A stretch of 64,000 nucleotides of DNA from Desulfosoma sp. GTDB taxonomy: Bacteria > Desulfobacterota > Syntrophobacteria > Syntrophobacterales > DSM-9756. The stretch covers positions 1 through 64,000 of the forward strand of contig JBBFKY010000012.1 of NCBI GenBank assembly GCA_037481875.1. Direction: 5' to 3'. How positions within the stretch are numbered: the first letter of the stretch is position 1; each line of letters begins with the position of its first letter. A model generated the notes under the pieces. The model had not been told where the DNA came from, ran no database searches, and saw nothing but the letters and a program-made list of their open reading frames with translations. Position numbers and translations under genes: made by a program. Positions 9,221 to 19,015 of this stretch are shown piece by piece.

Positions 9221-10780
9221 TCAACACCTCCTTTGAGACGATGGCAGCACCTCATCCAGAACGCGGAACAATTCCCTTCGGGTCACGGGTTTGTAGACCA
9301 CTCGCTCGACCAGATGCATTTGTTCGGACGCTAATTCCTCAAGAGATCGGTATCCCGTCAAGAGCACCACGGGAAGGTTCGGACGAAGGGCTTTGAAGGC
9401 TTTGGCCACATCAAAACCCGTCATGCCAGGCATGGAGTAATCTGTAAAGACCAAATCCACGTCGGAAGGATTACGGTGAAAAACCGTAATGGCTTTCTCA
9501 GGGGATTCCACCAGGGTCAGGCGTTGCACCATGGGTCCGAGAAAGGCTTGAAGAACGCTTCGCACATCAGGCTCATCATCGATGGCCAGCACATGAACAT
9601 TCCAACGTCGAGCCGGTACCTCTTCCTCTTCTTGCTTCACAGGAGAGACCTGGGTGGCTCCAGGCAGGAGCACATGAAAGGCCGCCCCTCCCTCCGAAGC
9701 GTCCTCCACCCACACCGTTCCTCCAAGACGACGAACCACGCCGGCAGTGATGAAAAGCCCCAGCCCGGTGCCTTGCTCGGGTCCCTTGGTGGTGAAGTAG
9801 GGATCGAAAATCTTTTCCCGTAAGGGGACCGGAACGCCGGGACCGTTATCGCTGACTGAAAGGTGCACCCAGTGACCTTCGGGGTGAGCAACACGTTTCA
9901 GCACCTCTTGGTTGCGACATGGGCATTCCAAGCTCAGACACACCTTGCCGGCTTTATCTTTAACAGCTTGGTAGGCGTTCACGGCTAGGTTCATAAGGAT
10001 TTGGTGAAGATCCGAGGGATCGGCTTGAACCGGTGCTCTCTCGGGAAGGATTCCGTAAGAGATGTCCACGTTTTTCGGCACGCCGGCTCGAAGAAGTTTT
10101 ACACATTCCTTGAGAATAGGCACGAGATCCGTTCCCGTTCCCGCAGGGGCACTGTCTCGGCTTAAAAGGAGGATCTGATTCACCAAGTCTTTCGCCCGTT
10201 TCGCGGCGTCCAGGACACGTTGAAAATACCGGCATGCGGGCTGATCGGCAGGGGTATGATCGATGCCCATTTGAGCATAGCCCAAGATGGGCATGAGAAG
10301 ATTATTGAAATCATGGGCAATCCCCGCCGCCAAGGTGGCAAGGGACTCCATCTTTTGTATCCGGTGAATATGTTTGATAAGTTCGTTCTTTTCCTCTTCG
10401 GCTTTTTTCTGCGCCGTTTTGTCCTCGTAAACGGCCACAATGTGTCCGGAAGGCAATCGGAACACATAGTTTTCGACCCAAAGCTCGATTCGATCATCTT
10501 TATACTGCCTCAGAGGAAAACGCTGAGACACCCCTGTTTGCCACACCTTGCGAAAAATTTCCAAAAGCCCCATGGCCCTGACACCGGGATACACCTCGGT
10601 CACCCGTCGTCCCAGGTGAGCTTCCCTAGGCGTTTTTCCAATGGCGACTCCTGCCGGGTTGATGTCTTTGAATACAAAATCGGCCCCATCGTCCACCGCT
10701 TCGTACACGGCGATGCCTGTGGCGATATGGTCGAAAATTTCGCGAGCGCTGTCCCCGTAAAAATGTGTCTCGGTATCCAT
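9221..10780 (-). CDS. Cytoplasmic hybrid histidine kinase (PAS-HisKA-HATPase-REC)
   Basis: Soluble kinase of 519 residues with no transmembrane segment. PAS spans about 15-125. The HisKA H-box has His156 in AAGIAHDFNN. HATPase_c carries the N-box LMNLAVNAYQAV and DNGPGVP/GTGLGL. A C-terminal receiver (about 400-519) has Asp in FTDYSMPGM. The ATG at 10780 follows GAGGGAGGGGAGC. The stop is 5 nt before the NtrC-type regulator start, indicating an operon and a phosphorelay to that activator. PAS without membrane anchoring suggests an intracellular cue such as redox or a metabolite; this is inferred. Confidence 0.94.
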   Translation of the reverse strand: MDTETHFYGDSAREIFDHIATGIAVYEAVDDGADFVFKDINPAGVAIGKTPREAHLGRRVTEVYPGVRAMGLLEIFRKVWQTGVSQRFPLRQYKDDRIELWVENYVFRLPSGHIVAVYEDKTAQKKAEEEKNELIKHIHRIQKMESLATLAAGIAHDFNNLLMPILGYAQMGIDHTPADQPACRYFQRVLDAAKRAKDLVNQILLLSRDSAPAGTGTDLVPILKECVKLLRAGVPKNVDISYGILPERAPVQADPSDLHQILMNLAVNAYQAVKDKAGKVCLSLECPCRNQEVLKRVAHPEGHWVHLSVSDNGPGVPVPLREKIFDPYFTTKGPEQGTGLGLFITAGVVRRLGGTVWVEDASEGGAAFHVLLPGATQVSPVKQEEEEVPARRWNVHVLAIDDEPDVRSVLQAFLGPMVQRLTLVESPEKAITVFHRNPSDVDLVFTDYSMPGMTGFDVAKAFKALRPNLPVVLLTGYRSLEELASEQMHLVERVVYKPVTRRELFRVLDEVLPSSQRRC

Positions 10781-11065
10781 GCTCCCCTCCCTCGTTACGG
10801 TGAACACGAAGCATGCAGACCCTCTTTGAGGGTTTATTGAGGTATATATTCCCTAAGGAGACATTTAAATCTAAACTTAAATCAATTGTAGACAAAAAAG
10901 CAATTGTCAGGACATGTTGTGCGTGCCGTCACATGCTCCAGGCCTCGACTTCCTCGAAGAGGTGTAAGCTGGGGCAAGATGCCCTAACCTACGGCGTGAA
11001 CGGTTCGATCCTCGAGGCATGGAAAATGCGCCATCACTCTTGAATGGAATACCTTTTCATCGTAG

Positions 11066-11102
11066 GGCGCATGAAGGCGAAGCCGGAATGCGCCATTAAC
11101 AA
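11066..11102. repeat. GGCGCAT/ATGCGCC palindromic repeat, copy 1
   Basis: Imperfect inverted repeat with arms GGCGCAT and ATGCGCC around GAAGGCGAAGCCGGA. The 33 bp from 11070 to 11102 are repeated exactly at 11144-11176. Elements of this kind are common dispersed intergenic repeats in proteobacteria. Confidence 0.65.
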
Positions 11103-11143
11103 CTGGGGATAGTCGCATTCATGTTTAGTTCTGCCTTTTAGTC

Positions 11144-11176
11144 CATGAAGGCGAAGCCGGAATGCGCCATTAACAA
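11144..11176. repeat. GGCGCAT/ATGCGCC palindromic repeat, copy 2
   Basis: Exact 33 bp direct copy of 11070-11102, 74 bp downstream. The left palindrome arm is shortened. Confidence 0.65.
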
Positions 11177-11610
11177 ATTTTCACCGGAGCTGGTCGAGCC
11201 GTTTTCCGACAAAAGGAAGGACGGAGGTCATGATGCGATTTTTCCAACAAAGCAATGGTTTCCTCTCGAAAACCCAAGCAAGAGAGAGTCACGTGCATGT
11301 TTAAGTACCTTAGCCTAGTCAAAACGGCCAAGGTGGCTCTTTTGGCACAATTTTCAAAGCGTGTTCAAGAACTTGAAATTCCGAATTCTGGGTCTTTAAA
11401 TTTCATGGACTTCACGTGCCAAAGCCGGGCCGATTGGCCATTCTGGGACGGTCTTCTCCATGTTCGAAAGCTGCAACCTAGGGTTCAAAAGCAACAAAGG
11501 GGCCCTGAGATTCCACCGTAGATGAAGATCCACAAGAAAACGGAGGCCGTCCGTGGAAGGTGGATAAAAGATCAATGTCTTGTGGTGGAAGGGCCGTGAG
11601 TCTCATTCGA

Positions 11611-11743
11611 TGGGCGTGTGGGCGAGTTTCATGGGCCCCAAGGCTTTGACGATTGCGTGCAAACACGGGGTGCGTATGTTAAGCTGCTAATGGACGAGGC
11701 GACGCGAATGTGTCCATTGCCATGTATCTTGAGAACACGGTGA
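11611..11743 (+). pseudogene. Remnant of a mono-cluster ferredoxin gene
   Basis: Frame 11651-11743 ends in GAYVK, then DEATRMCPLPCIL and a stop. This resembles the C-terminal part of Desulfovibrio-type ferredoxins (KAYVK, EEAMDTCPVQC) and of the intact ferredoxin at 177-380. Just upstream, in another frame, GVWASFMGPKALT resembles a cluster motif CxxCxxxCPKAL whose cysteine codons are lost. Together these suggest a gene disabled by substitutions and a frameshift. It ends 12 nt before the HEAT-like gene, so it may once have been co-transcribed. The call rests on short similarity. Confidence 0.45.
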
Positions 11744-11755
11744 GGAACCCGTATT

Positions 11756-12487
11756 GTGAATGGGCAGCAGGGCTTGAAGCGGATAGGCAAAAAGGAGGTG
11801 CAGAGTCTTTTGGCGTCTCCTGATTTTGCAAGGAATCTGGATCTATGGCGTTCCTTTGATGCCCGAAAGGTGATCAATCCGCTCTTGAGCTTTCTGTGTT
11901 CCACAGACGAGAAGCTTCGATGGCATGCGGTGACGGCGGCGGGGATTGTGACGGCGGCCTTGGCGGACAGGGACATGGAATCGGCTCGTGTGATCCTGCG
12001 CCGTTTTCTTTGGCAGCTTAACGACGAATCAGGAGGCATCGGCTGGGGGATTCCGGAAGCGATGGGGGAAGCCTTGGCTCGCAGTCCTGTTCTTGCCAAG
12101 GAATATGGCCGGCTGGTCTTGTCCTTTGTGCGGGAAGATGAAAACTACTTGGAACATGAACCCCTGCTGGCGGGGGCTTTATGGGCTTTGGCACGTCTTC
12201 TCCAAGCCCAACCGAAACTCCTTGAGGAAAGCCGGATCGATCTGATCCGTTATGCCCGCCACGACGGGGCTCTTTTTCGAGCCTTGGCCTTGTGGGGCTT
12301 GCGGGCTGTGGGGGACGTCTCCTGTCTTCCCGTCGTCGCCACCTTGACTTCAGATACGGCAAGGGTGCGCTTGTATCGCCACGAATCTTTTCAGGACATG
12401 ACCGTGGGCCGAATGGCTCAAGAAGCCATTTCGGCCGTTCAGGCGCGAGAGAGACTTACTCATTGTCCAGAGGCAGACGAACGATAA
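11756..12487 (+). CDS. HEAT-repeat-like protein resembling the DVU0298 family
   Basis: Soluble all-helical protein of 243 residues with repeated helical pairs (LLSFLCSTDEKLRWHAVTA, GALWALARLL, LFRALALWGLRAVGD) typical of HEAT-like scaffolds. The overall pattern, including GIGWGIPEAMGEAL, resembles DVU0298-type proteins of sulfate reducers. Its function is unknown and it is probably a protein-protein scaffold. The start is GTG at 11756 after GAGGAA. The last 32 bp overlap the 3' end of the convergent hybrid kinase gene. The nearby ferredoxin remnant hints at a former redox context. Confidence 0.75.
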   Translation: MNGQQGLKRIGKKEVQSLLASPDFARNLDLWRSFDARKVINPLLSFLCSTDEKLRWHAVTAAGIVTAALADRDMESARVILRRFLWQLNDESGGIGWGIPEAMGEALARSPVLAKEYGRLVLSFVREDENYLEHEPLLAGALWALARLLQAQPKLLEESRIDLIRYARHDGALFRALALWGLRAVGDVSCLPVVATLTSDTARVRLYRHESFQDMTVGRMAQEAISAVQARERLTHCPEADER

Positions 12488-14843
12488 AGGTTGTGCCTCG
12501 GCCTTCCTCTGTTTCAAACAGCAATTGTCCCTTGTGCTTTTCCACCACCACGTGATGAGCGATGGCCAAGCCTTGGCCTGTCCCGCGCCCTACTTCCTTG
12601 GTGGTAAAGAAGGGATCGAAGATGCGATGCCGAATCTTTTCAGGAATACCGGTGCCGGTGTCCGAGATGCGCACTTCGCACACGTCTTCCACGGCACGGG
12701 TTGAGATGGTGATGGTTCCTTTGGTATTCGGCTGATTCTGCACCGCGTCTTTGACCGCGTGAGCGGCATTGACCAAAATGTTAAGGAAGACCTGGTTCAT
12801 TTCCTCGGGAATGCACGGCACCAGGGGAAGGTTTGGGTCCAGATCGGTGATGACATCGGCCACATACTTCCACTCGTTTCGAGTCACGGTCATGGTGTTT
12901 TCCAGCGCCTTATTGATATCTGTGGGAGTTTTTCGCCCTTGGCCGGGATGCGAGAATTCTTTCATGGCCAAGACGATCTTGGCGACCCTTTGAATCCCTT
13001 CTAATGTTTGTTCCAGGGCTCGAGGTATTTCCTCTTTAAGGTAGTCCAGATCAATGGCTTCCGTCATTTCTTCCACGGCTTGAACCGTTTCGGCGAGCTG
13101 TTCGGTGTTCCGGGCTCCTTCCAGAAGTTGCCGATACTTGTCCAACAACCCTTGCAGGTCTCTAAAGGCATCCCCGAGGAAACGGATATTATCCCCTATG
13201 AATTGCACGGGTGTATTGATTTCATGAGCGATCCCCGCTGCAAGTTGACCGATGGATTCCAACTTTTGAGCCTGAGCCAGTTGTGCTTCCAGAAGTTTTC
13301 TTTGAGTGATTTCAGCTCCCATGATGAGAAGCCCAGGGGCTTCCAAGTCATTCAAGCGAATGGGGTTAATGCTCAGGCCGAGGAAACCAGGCTGCCCGTC
13401 CGGGCGTGTGTATCGAAGGTCATCCACGTGCTGGGTTTTCTTCTTATTGCAACTGACCTTCAAGGCCGCTTCCAGACGCTTCCATTGCCATTCGATGGGC
13501 AGTTCCTGCAAGGTTTTGCCGAGCACCTGAACCGTTGCCAGTCCGAAAACACTTTCCGCGGTCCTGTTCCACCGTGTGATACGTCCTTGGGAATCCAGTC
13601 CGATGAGAACGGAAGTGATGGCCGAGACGAATTGTTCCAGTTCCGTGTGAGCCTTACGGACTTCTTGTTCGGCTTTTTTGAGAGGGGTAATGTCGTGGAA
13701 GACGGAAATACAGCCTGCCAAAGAACCGTCGCTGTTGAAATAGGGTGCGCTTACCACATGAAAATAGGCGTCCAGATAGTCATTGTACACTTCGCGTTCC
13801 ACAGGAAGCTGGAAAGGATCCATGTTTTCCCACGGGCACCGAGGGCATTTTCCCGACCGTCCGTGAAGTATTTCGTAACAATAACGACCGACGATTTCTT
13901 CCCGAGGCATTTGTAATCGGCGGGACAAAGCCGCATTGACCTTGAGAATGCGTAGATCCTTGTCCGACACTTCGATCAGGGCGGGGACGGCATCAAAGGT
14001 GCGCTCCCATTCTTCTTTGGCTTGAAGAAGGGCTTCTCGAGCTTTCTTACGTTCCGTGATGTCGAAAAGAACTCCGGAAACGTGGTCCACTTTTCGTTCT
14101 TCCGTTAAAACAGTACGACCTCGATCTTGAATCCATCGGATTTGCCCAAAGGCATCCACGATTCGGTATTCTCTGACGAAAGCCCCGTCCCCGGCCATGG
14201 CTTCCTTCACGGCCTGTGACAAAAGGGGTAGATCTTCCTCGAGAACGCACTCGTTCCAGCGCTTCTTTCCAGAAACGAATAATTCAGGGTCATAGCCGGT
14301 GACGTCACGAATCTGTTCGGAGACAAAAACGACCGACCAGTCCTTTAAACCCTTATACACGACACAGGGCAGATTATGAACCAAGGCGGCATAATCTTCC
14401 TTTTGCTGACGGAGTTCTCGAGTTTTTTGTTCGACAAGTCTTTCGAGATCCTCGAGGTATTCACGATTGGCGATTTCCAGTTCCCGCCTTCTTAGGGCAC
14501 TTTCCACGGCGATGCGTAAACCGGATAGATCAAAGGGTTTCATGGCATATCCGTACACGCCGATGTCCAGAGCTCTTTGCGTCGTCTTTGCATCGTCCAG
14601 AACGGACAGGATAAGCGTGCCGGTATTCGGATACGTCTGAACCACGTGGGCCATGAAATCCAGCCCGTCTTCTCCCGGCAAATCTACATCGGAAATGACC
14701 AGTTCGAAATTCTGTTCCCTTAAAAGCGAACGTGCTTTGGCGGCATCGGCTGCCGTGACGCATCGATGCCCGAAACCTGAGAGTGCTGAGGAAACCAGGT
14801 GTCGAATGGCGGCATCATCGTCCACAACTAGAATGCGTGCCAT
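12456..14843 (-). CDS. Hybrid histidine kinase with N-terminal receiver (REC-PAS3-HisKA-HATPase)
   Basis: Cytoplasmic kinase of 795 residues. The receiver (1-120) has probable acceptor Asp52 in [12 protein letters not shown] short coiled coil is at about 125-155, followed by three PAS domains; the second contains the cysteine pair KCPRCPW, a possible metal or redox site. The HisKA H-box has His540 in [12 protein letters not shown]. HATPase_c has [12 protein letters not shown] and DTGTGIP. An N-terminal receiver on a kinase usually lets another kinase set its activity. The ATG at 14843 follows AAAGGTG; a GTG one codon upstream is less likely. Its 3' end overlaps the convergent HEAT-like gene by 32 bp. 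Confidence 0.94.
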   Translation of the reverse strand: MARILVVDDDAAIRHLVSSALSGFGHRCVTAADAAKARSLLREQNFELVISDVDLPGEDGLDFMAHVVQTYPNTGTLILSVLDDAKTTQRALDIGVYGYAMKPFDLSGLRIAVESALRRRELEIANREYLEDLERLVEQKTRELRQQKEDYAALVHNLPCVVYKGLKDWSVVFVSEQIRDVTGYDPELFVSGKKRWNECVLEEDLPLLSQAVKEAMAGDGAFVREYRIVDAFGQIRWIQDRGRTVLTEERKVDHVSGVLFDITERKKAREALLQAKEEWERTFDAVPALIEVSDKDLRILKVNAALSRRLQMPREEIVGRYCYEILHGRSGKCPRCPWENMDPFQLPVEREVYNDYLDAYFHVVSAPYFNSDGSLAGCISVFHDITPLKKAEQEVRKAHTELEQFVSAITSVLIGLDSQGRITRWNRTAESVFGLATVQVLGKTLQELPIEWQWKRLEAALKVSCNKKKTQHVDDLRYTRPDGQPGFLGLSINPIRLNDLEAPGLLIMGAEITQRKLLEAQLAQAQKLESIGQLAAGIAHEINTPVQFIGDNIRFLGDAFRDLQGLLDKYRQLLEGARNTEQLAETVQAVEEMTEAIDLDYLKEEIPRALEQTLEGIQRVAKIVLAMKEFSHPGQGRKTPTDINKALENTMTVTRNEWKYVADVITDLDPNLPLVPCIPEEMNQVFLNILVNAAHAVKDAVQNQPNTKGTITISTRAVEDVCEVRISDTGTGIPEKIRHRIFDPFFTTKEVGRGTGQGLAIAHHVVVEKHKGQLLFETEEGRGTTFIVRLPLDNE

Positions 14844-15643
14844 CACCTTTGCCCTCCCGTGGAGAGGAAATTAGCAAGACCGCCTCTAAGGGATCCATGC
14901 ATTTGTTTTATCGGCATGACTCAAGTTTGGCTTAAAAGATGTCGATATAAGCCGTGAATGGTCCAAATCCTGCTGCCCCGTCCGCCTGTACGGGCATGAA
15001 TGTGGAGGGGCCTACCGGTGTGTCCGTTTTACTACCCGCTCTAAAACGGATTTTTTCCCTTGAGAGGTAGGGGCTTACCACATGCACGGATGGCGGATCA
15101 GAGGTCTATTTTCACTGAAAAACCGAACATTTCGGAAGTCTCACACACTGCCCTGCGTTACCAAAATCCAGGGTTTTTTTAATTTTTCCTTTAGCGGCTC
15201 GAGAATGCCTCGCTAGGGAAGCAACGGTCAATCCTTTGGTGTTTGGATCCAGCCTCATAGGAGAATTGTCAATGATTTCCATATGCTCTCCTTAAGCTTT
15301 TCACTTTTCGTTAAGATCCAGGATAATCCTGCCCGTAAAGGTCTTCATCGAGACTATTCGGCGCCTGAGCAATCAGCCACGAATCTAATCATCTTCGCAT
15401 CTAAACCGTCTTTGCCTCGCTGTCAAAATTGTCTCGGAACGCCCAAAAATGACGCAACTTACTCCTTTGCCCGATTTCCGGATCGACCGCCTCGAAATTA
15501 TCCCCAACGACCAAGCGTCGAGGGTTCAAGATTTTGTTCGCGATGCTAAGAAACCTCGACGGATGTTTGTTATGGCATCTTATCGCGTACTAGTAACCAT
15601 AGGCCAAAGTTATTCAGCACGAAGTATTTAGCTCAAGAAATGT
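14844..15643. other. Intergenic region, possibly with the lost N-terminus of the GGDEF gene
   Basis: No intact gene was recognised. An open frame at 15449-15628 is in phase with the downstream GGDEF gene and separated from it by a single TAG at 15629. The segment around 14960-15040 has degenerate copies of the GGGGCGGACACA repeat family. Confidence 0.45.
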
Positions 15644-16186
15644 ATGGAGGAAGTGGAACGCTTGTCCGTCACCGATCCTTTGACCCAGGTGTATAACCGG
15701 CGCTATTTCAACGAACAGCTTCCAAAACTTCTGCAGGCCGGTCGCCGTCACGGACGCCCTCTGTCCCTCATCATGACCGATATTGACCACTTCAAGAAAA
15801 TCAACGACACTTACGGTCACCAAACAGGCGATGCCGTGCTTCAGCATTTTGCAGCTCTTTTAAGAGGTTCTCTGCGAAGTGGGGATTGGGTCGCCCGTTT
15901 TGGCGGTGAAGAATTTGTGGTGGTCCTTCCGGAAACAGATTCGAATGCGGCGGTGGTGGTCGCCGAACGGTTGCGGCTTTTGACGGCGCATAGCTCCGTG
16001 GAGAGTTCCAAAGGCCCGGTGCGTATGACGGCGAGTTTCGGCGTGGCCGGTGTGCCGGCAGGCATGGTGGATACCGTGAGCCTCGAAACCCTTGTGGCCG
16101 CCGCCGACGCCGCTCTTTATCGTGCCAAGGAAAACGGCCGAAACCGCATAGAAATTCACCAAGATGGATTTCCTTCAAAGATTTGA
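15644..16186 (+). CDS. Diguanylate cyclase (GGDEF domain), apparently N-terminally truncated
   Basis: Synthesises cyclic di-GMP from two GTP. The 180 residues are essentially one GGDEF domain: VTDPLTQVYNRR at the start, DIDHFKKINDTYGH, active-site motif GGEEF, and RSGD five residues before it, which fits a product-inhibition I-site. The protein begins only about eight residues before the domain, with no sensory module and a weak ribosome site. The same frame is open for 60 codons upstream of a TAG at 15629. It may therefore be a shortened, perhaps constitutive, cyclase or part of a broken gene. Its last 31 bp overlap the convergent gene at 16156. Confidence 0.85.
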   Translation: MEEVERLSVTDPLTQVYNRRYFNEQLPKLLQAGRRHGRPLSLIMTDIDHFKKINDTYGHQTGDAVLQHFAALLRGSLRSGDWVARFGGEEFVVVLPETDSNAAVVVAERLRLLTAHSSVESSKGPVRMTASFGVAGVPAGMVDTVSLETLVAAADAALYRAKENGRNRIEIHQDGFPSKI

Positions 16187-16650
16187 TTCATGACACGTTC
16201 GATGCAGTTTTCCACGAAAGCTCCTCGGTCCGTTACCCCCTCAGCATCATCCAAGGAAAAAGACAAACTGGTCGAGCTGTGAACGGAAAGCAGTTCCAAA
16301 CCCGTTTCCAAGGCGTTTCGAATCCACAGGCGAAAAGCTTTGAGAGCCTGAGGCCGACGTTCAAGAAGGTCTTGAACGGTGCAAGAGATGTTTTCGCCGC
16401 TCCATTCCAGATCCTCAGCGATGGCCGCTACAAGATCGGAATCCACACGAGGGCGCCGCACCGGAATACAGTGGGCGATAATGTCCACATAGATTTTGAA
16501 GGGATCGTCGTCGCATCGCTCCGGATGACATACCAAGCATTGGTCTGTGTCATGAGCGATGGCGGCGTTTTCGGCGAATCGGTTTTCTTGGGCGATCCTT
16601 TGAAAATGGCGAATGGTCATTTCCAGGGCCGTAGTGTTTTTTCTTTCCAT
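16156..16650 (-). CDS. Uncharacterised protein with a CxxCHxxxC motif
   Basis: Soluble helical protein of 164 residues; family not recognised. Residues near 37-45 read DQCLVCHPERC, which could bind a metal. Although CLVCH fits the c-type heme pattern, there is no signal peptide, so heme attachment is unlikely. The ATG at 16650 follows GACGGAGGAAAG; an upstream ATG at 16683 lacks such a site. It is divergent from the radical SAM gene, with 55 bp between starts, and overlaps the GGDEF gene tail to tail. Confidence 0.7.
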   Translation of the reverse strand: MERKNTTALEMTIRHFQRIAQENRFAENAAIAHDTDQCLVCHPERCDDDPFKIYVDIIAHCIPVRRPRVDSDLVAAIAEDLEWSGENISCTVQDLLERRPQALKAFRLWIRNALETGLELLSVHSSTSLSFSLDDAEGVTDRGAFVENCIERVMNQIFEGNPSW

Positions 16651-16705
16651 GAACTCTTTCCTCCGTCGAGAAAACGACGACAATCACGACAAGTCAGGTA
16701 AAAGA

Positions 16706-17641
16706 ATGCCTCATTTCACTCCGGCTTATGTTCAAGCGTTTCGCGCAGGCTCCCTGCAGAGAAAAGCGGCGGCTCTCAAGGAACGACTTCGAGCTTGTGA
16801 TTTGTGTCCGCGTCGTTGCGGTGTCGATCGGGTGTCCGGCCAATTGGGCTTTTGCCGTACCGATGCCCGTCTCAAAGTGGCTGCCGTAAGTGTGCATCCT
16901 TGGGAGGAACCTCCCATTGCCGGCATCAAAGGGTCCGGCACCATCTTTTTTTCCGGCTGCACGCTGCATTGTCTTTTTTGCCAAAATTATCCCATCAGTC
17001 AAATGGGTGTCGGTCGCGTGATGGAGCCTGAAATCTTGGCCGAAAAAATGCTTCGGCTTCAAGAAAGAGGGGTTCATAACATCAATCTTGTGACCCCGAC
17101 CCATCAGGTGCCTCAGTTTCTGGAAGCTTTGATCATTGCCGTAGAAAAGGGCTTGCGGCTTCCTTTGGTTTACAATTCCAGCGGTTACGAAAGGGTTTTC
17201 CTTATCCGTGAACTGGAGGGCATCGTGGATATTTATTTGCCGGATATCAAGTTTGCTTCCAGGACTGTGGCGGCATGGTGTTGCGGTCGTGGTGACTATG
17301 TGGTGCAGAACCGAAGAGCCCTTTTGGCCATGTGGCGGCAGGTGGGGCCCTTGCAGTGTGATGATGAAGGAGTGGCGAGGCGAGGGCTTTTGGTTCGGCA
17401 TTTGGTGTTGCCTGAAGATCTTTCGGGAACAGCTCAGTGTTTGGCCTTTTTGAGGCGAGCCTTGGGAAAGAATGTTTGGGTGAGCCTCATGGACCAGTAT
17501 TTTCCAGCCCATAAGGCTCTTCAACAACCTCCCTTGGATCGAAAACCCACGGCCGAAGAAATGGACGCCGCCTTGAAGGCCGCCTGGAAACTGGGTTTAC
17601 GTTTCGGCTTTACGCAGGAAACTTGTCCCTGCGGCGGGTAA
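16706..17641 (+). CDS. Radical SAM protein, PflA-like (COG1313 type)
   Basis: Iron-sulfur SAM enzyme of 311 residues. The radical SAM motif CTLHCLFC places the cluster ligands at Cys85, Cys89 and Cys92, after the strand GTIFFSGC. An N-terminal cysteine set CDLCPRRC (31-38) plus Cys50 is typical of this group, as is a C-terminal CPCGG. The family resembles pyruvate-formate-lyase activating enzymes, but the substrate is generally unknown. The ATG at 16706 is preceded by AGGTAAAAG. There is no glycyl-radical enzyme nearby to suggest a target. Confidence 0.88.
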   Translation: MPHFTPAYVQAFRAGSLQRKAAALKERLRACDLCPRRCGVDRVSGQLGFCRTDARLKVAAVSVHPWEEPPIAGIKGSGTIFFSGCTLHCLFCQNYPISQMGVGRVMEPEILAEKMLRLQERGVHNINLVTPTHQVPQFLEALIIAVEKGLRLPLVYNSSGYERVFLIRELEGIVDIYLPDIKFASRTVAAWCCGRGDYVVQNRRALLAMWRQVGPLQCDDEGVARRGLLVRHLVLPEDLSGTAQCLAFLRRALGKNVWVSLMDQYFPAHKALQQPPLDRKPTAEEMDAALKAAWKLGLRFGFTQETCPCGG

Positions 17642-17827
17642 AGGGCTCCAACACTGCATCCAGCGCCATCGCCTCGTTTTGCCCCATGCTTAGGGGCTAG
17701 TCTTGGGAATTTAGAGTGAGCCGTTCCGGGCCGAGACTTAGGGGCATGGCGCCGCCTGGCTCCTCCTGGGAATTGCCCTTCGATAGATGGGCCTTTGTCG
17801 TTCTCGGCTAGCTTCCAGACCTGTCGT

Positions 17828-19015
17828 CTATGCCAAACGCTCGGCCATGTTGGACGCCAACAGGACGCATTGTTCCAGATCTTGTGCCGTTCCCGCCCCT
17901 TTGACCTCCACGACGGGAGGTACCACTTCCAGAGACAACCTCTGGGCGAAAGCTTCCAGGGCTTTTCTGGCCCCGCCTGCCCAGGCGTAACTGGCGATGA
18001 ACCCCACGAGACGATCCTTTAGAAGCTTGTTTTCCAAGAAAGCCAAGAGGGATTCCATGGGAGGAAACAGGCCCGTATTGTAGGTTGGGCAAGCCAGGAT
18101 CAATCCCTTGCTGGTCCAGATGTCTGCCACCACATAAGAAGCGTGAGTGCGAGCGATATCGTGCACCGTAGGGGTGACACCGCGTTCGGTCAAAGCCAGG
18201 GCCGCCGCTTGCGCAAGTCGGTAAGTGTTGCCGTACATGGACCCATAGGCCACCACCACGGCCGGGTCGCATTCCTGAGCGCTCCAGCGGGCGTAAAGGC
18301 TAACAGGTAGGGAAGGGTTACGGCGCCACACGGTGCCGTGTGTGGGTGCCACCACGGTCAGAGGCAAGGCTTCCAGCTTGTCGATGGCCTTGAGCACCAT
18401 CTGGCCGTATCGGGCGACGATGTTGGTGAAATAGCGAAGCATTTCCCCTTTCATGAGCTCCAGGTCCACTTCGTCGTCAAAAAGGCCTTGATCCACGGTG
18501 CCGAAACCACCGAAGGCGTCCCCGGAAAAAAGCACACCCGTGGTCGTGTCAAAGGTCATCATGGTTTCAGGCCAATGCACCATGGGGGTTAAATGGAACT
18601 GGAGCTTGTGGGTTCCCAAGTCCAAAATGTCTCCGTTGCCCACCTGAAGGCAGGTGTTTGCGGATCCGTAAAAGGCTTGAAGCATGTCCAGGGTTTTCTT
18701 GTTTCCCACAACAGTCATCTGGGGAAAAACGGATCGAAGAATATCGATGGCTCCGGTATGATCCGGTTCCATGTGGTTGATGACCAGGTAGTCCAGAGTC
18801 CTTCCCGAAGGCAAAAGGTCGCGAATCTTGTGCAGGTGTTCGGCCAGAAAATGGCCTTTGACCGCATCGATCAAGGCGATCTTTTCATCCACGATGAGGT
18901 AAGCGTTGTAGGAAACCCCGTAAGGAAGCGGCCACAGGGCTTCGAAGAGATCGGTTTCGCGGTCGTTGACCCCGACCCAATAAATGTCGCGAGCTACGGT
19001 GGATGATCCAATCAT
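17828..19015 (-). CDS. fprA: A-type flavodiiron protein (FprA/ROO family)
   Basis: Reduces O2 to water or NO to N2O, protecting anaerobes. The 395 residues comprise a metallo-beta-lactamase-like domain (1 to about 250) with a complete diiron set (His81, Glu83, Asp85, His147, Asp166, His226; motif HMEPDH). A flavodoxin domain follows, with the FMN loop YGSMYGNTYR at about 257-266. There is no C-terminal rubredoxin fusion, so it is class A and should receive electrons from rubredoxin or another carrier, none of which is adjacent. Start ATG 19015 follows AAAGGAG. It appears monocistronic. Confidence 0.96.
   Translation of the reverse strand: MIGSSTVARDIYWVGVNDRETDLFEALWPLPYGVSYNAYLIVDEKIALIDAVKGHFLAEHLHKIRDLLPSGRTLDYLVINHMEPDHTGAIDILRSVFPQMTVVGNKKTLDMLQAFYGSANTCLQVGNGDILDLGTHKLQFHLTPMVHWPETMMTFDTTTGVLFSGDAFGGFGTVDQGLFDDEVDLELMKGEMLRYFTNIVARYGQMVLKAIDKLEALPLTVVAPTHGTVWRRNPSLPVSLYARWSAQECDPAVVVAYGSMYGNTYRLAQAAALALTERGVTPTVHDIARTHASYVVADIWTSKGLILACPTYNTGLFPPMESLLAFLENKLLKDRLVGFIASYAWAGGARKALEAFAQRLSLEVVPPVVEVKGAGTAQDLEQCVLLASNMAERLA

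Larger units (their letters stand above)
10781..11610. other. Intergenic region, no gene recognised
   Basis: About 830 bp with no convincing coding sequence. An 88-codon ORF at 11255-11521 has no recognisable motif and no good ribosome site. The region holds two copies of a 33 bp repeat (11070-11102 and 11144-11176). Confidence 0.5.

Noticed and set aside
11255-11521. 88-codon ORF in the large gap after the hybrid kinase
   Set aside because: No ribosome site, no domain-like pattern, and it lies in repeat-containing intergenic DNA.
15629-15631. TAG before the GGDEF domain as a pyrrolysine codon
   Set aside because: Nothing in the window suggests pyrrolysine use, and the upstream frame is not a recognised domain.
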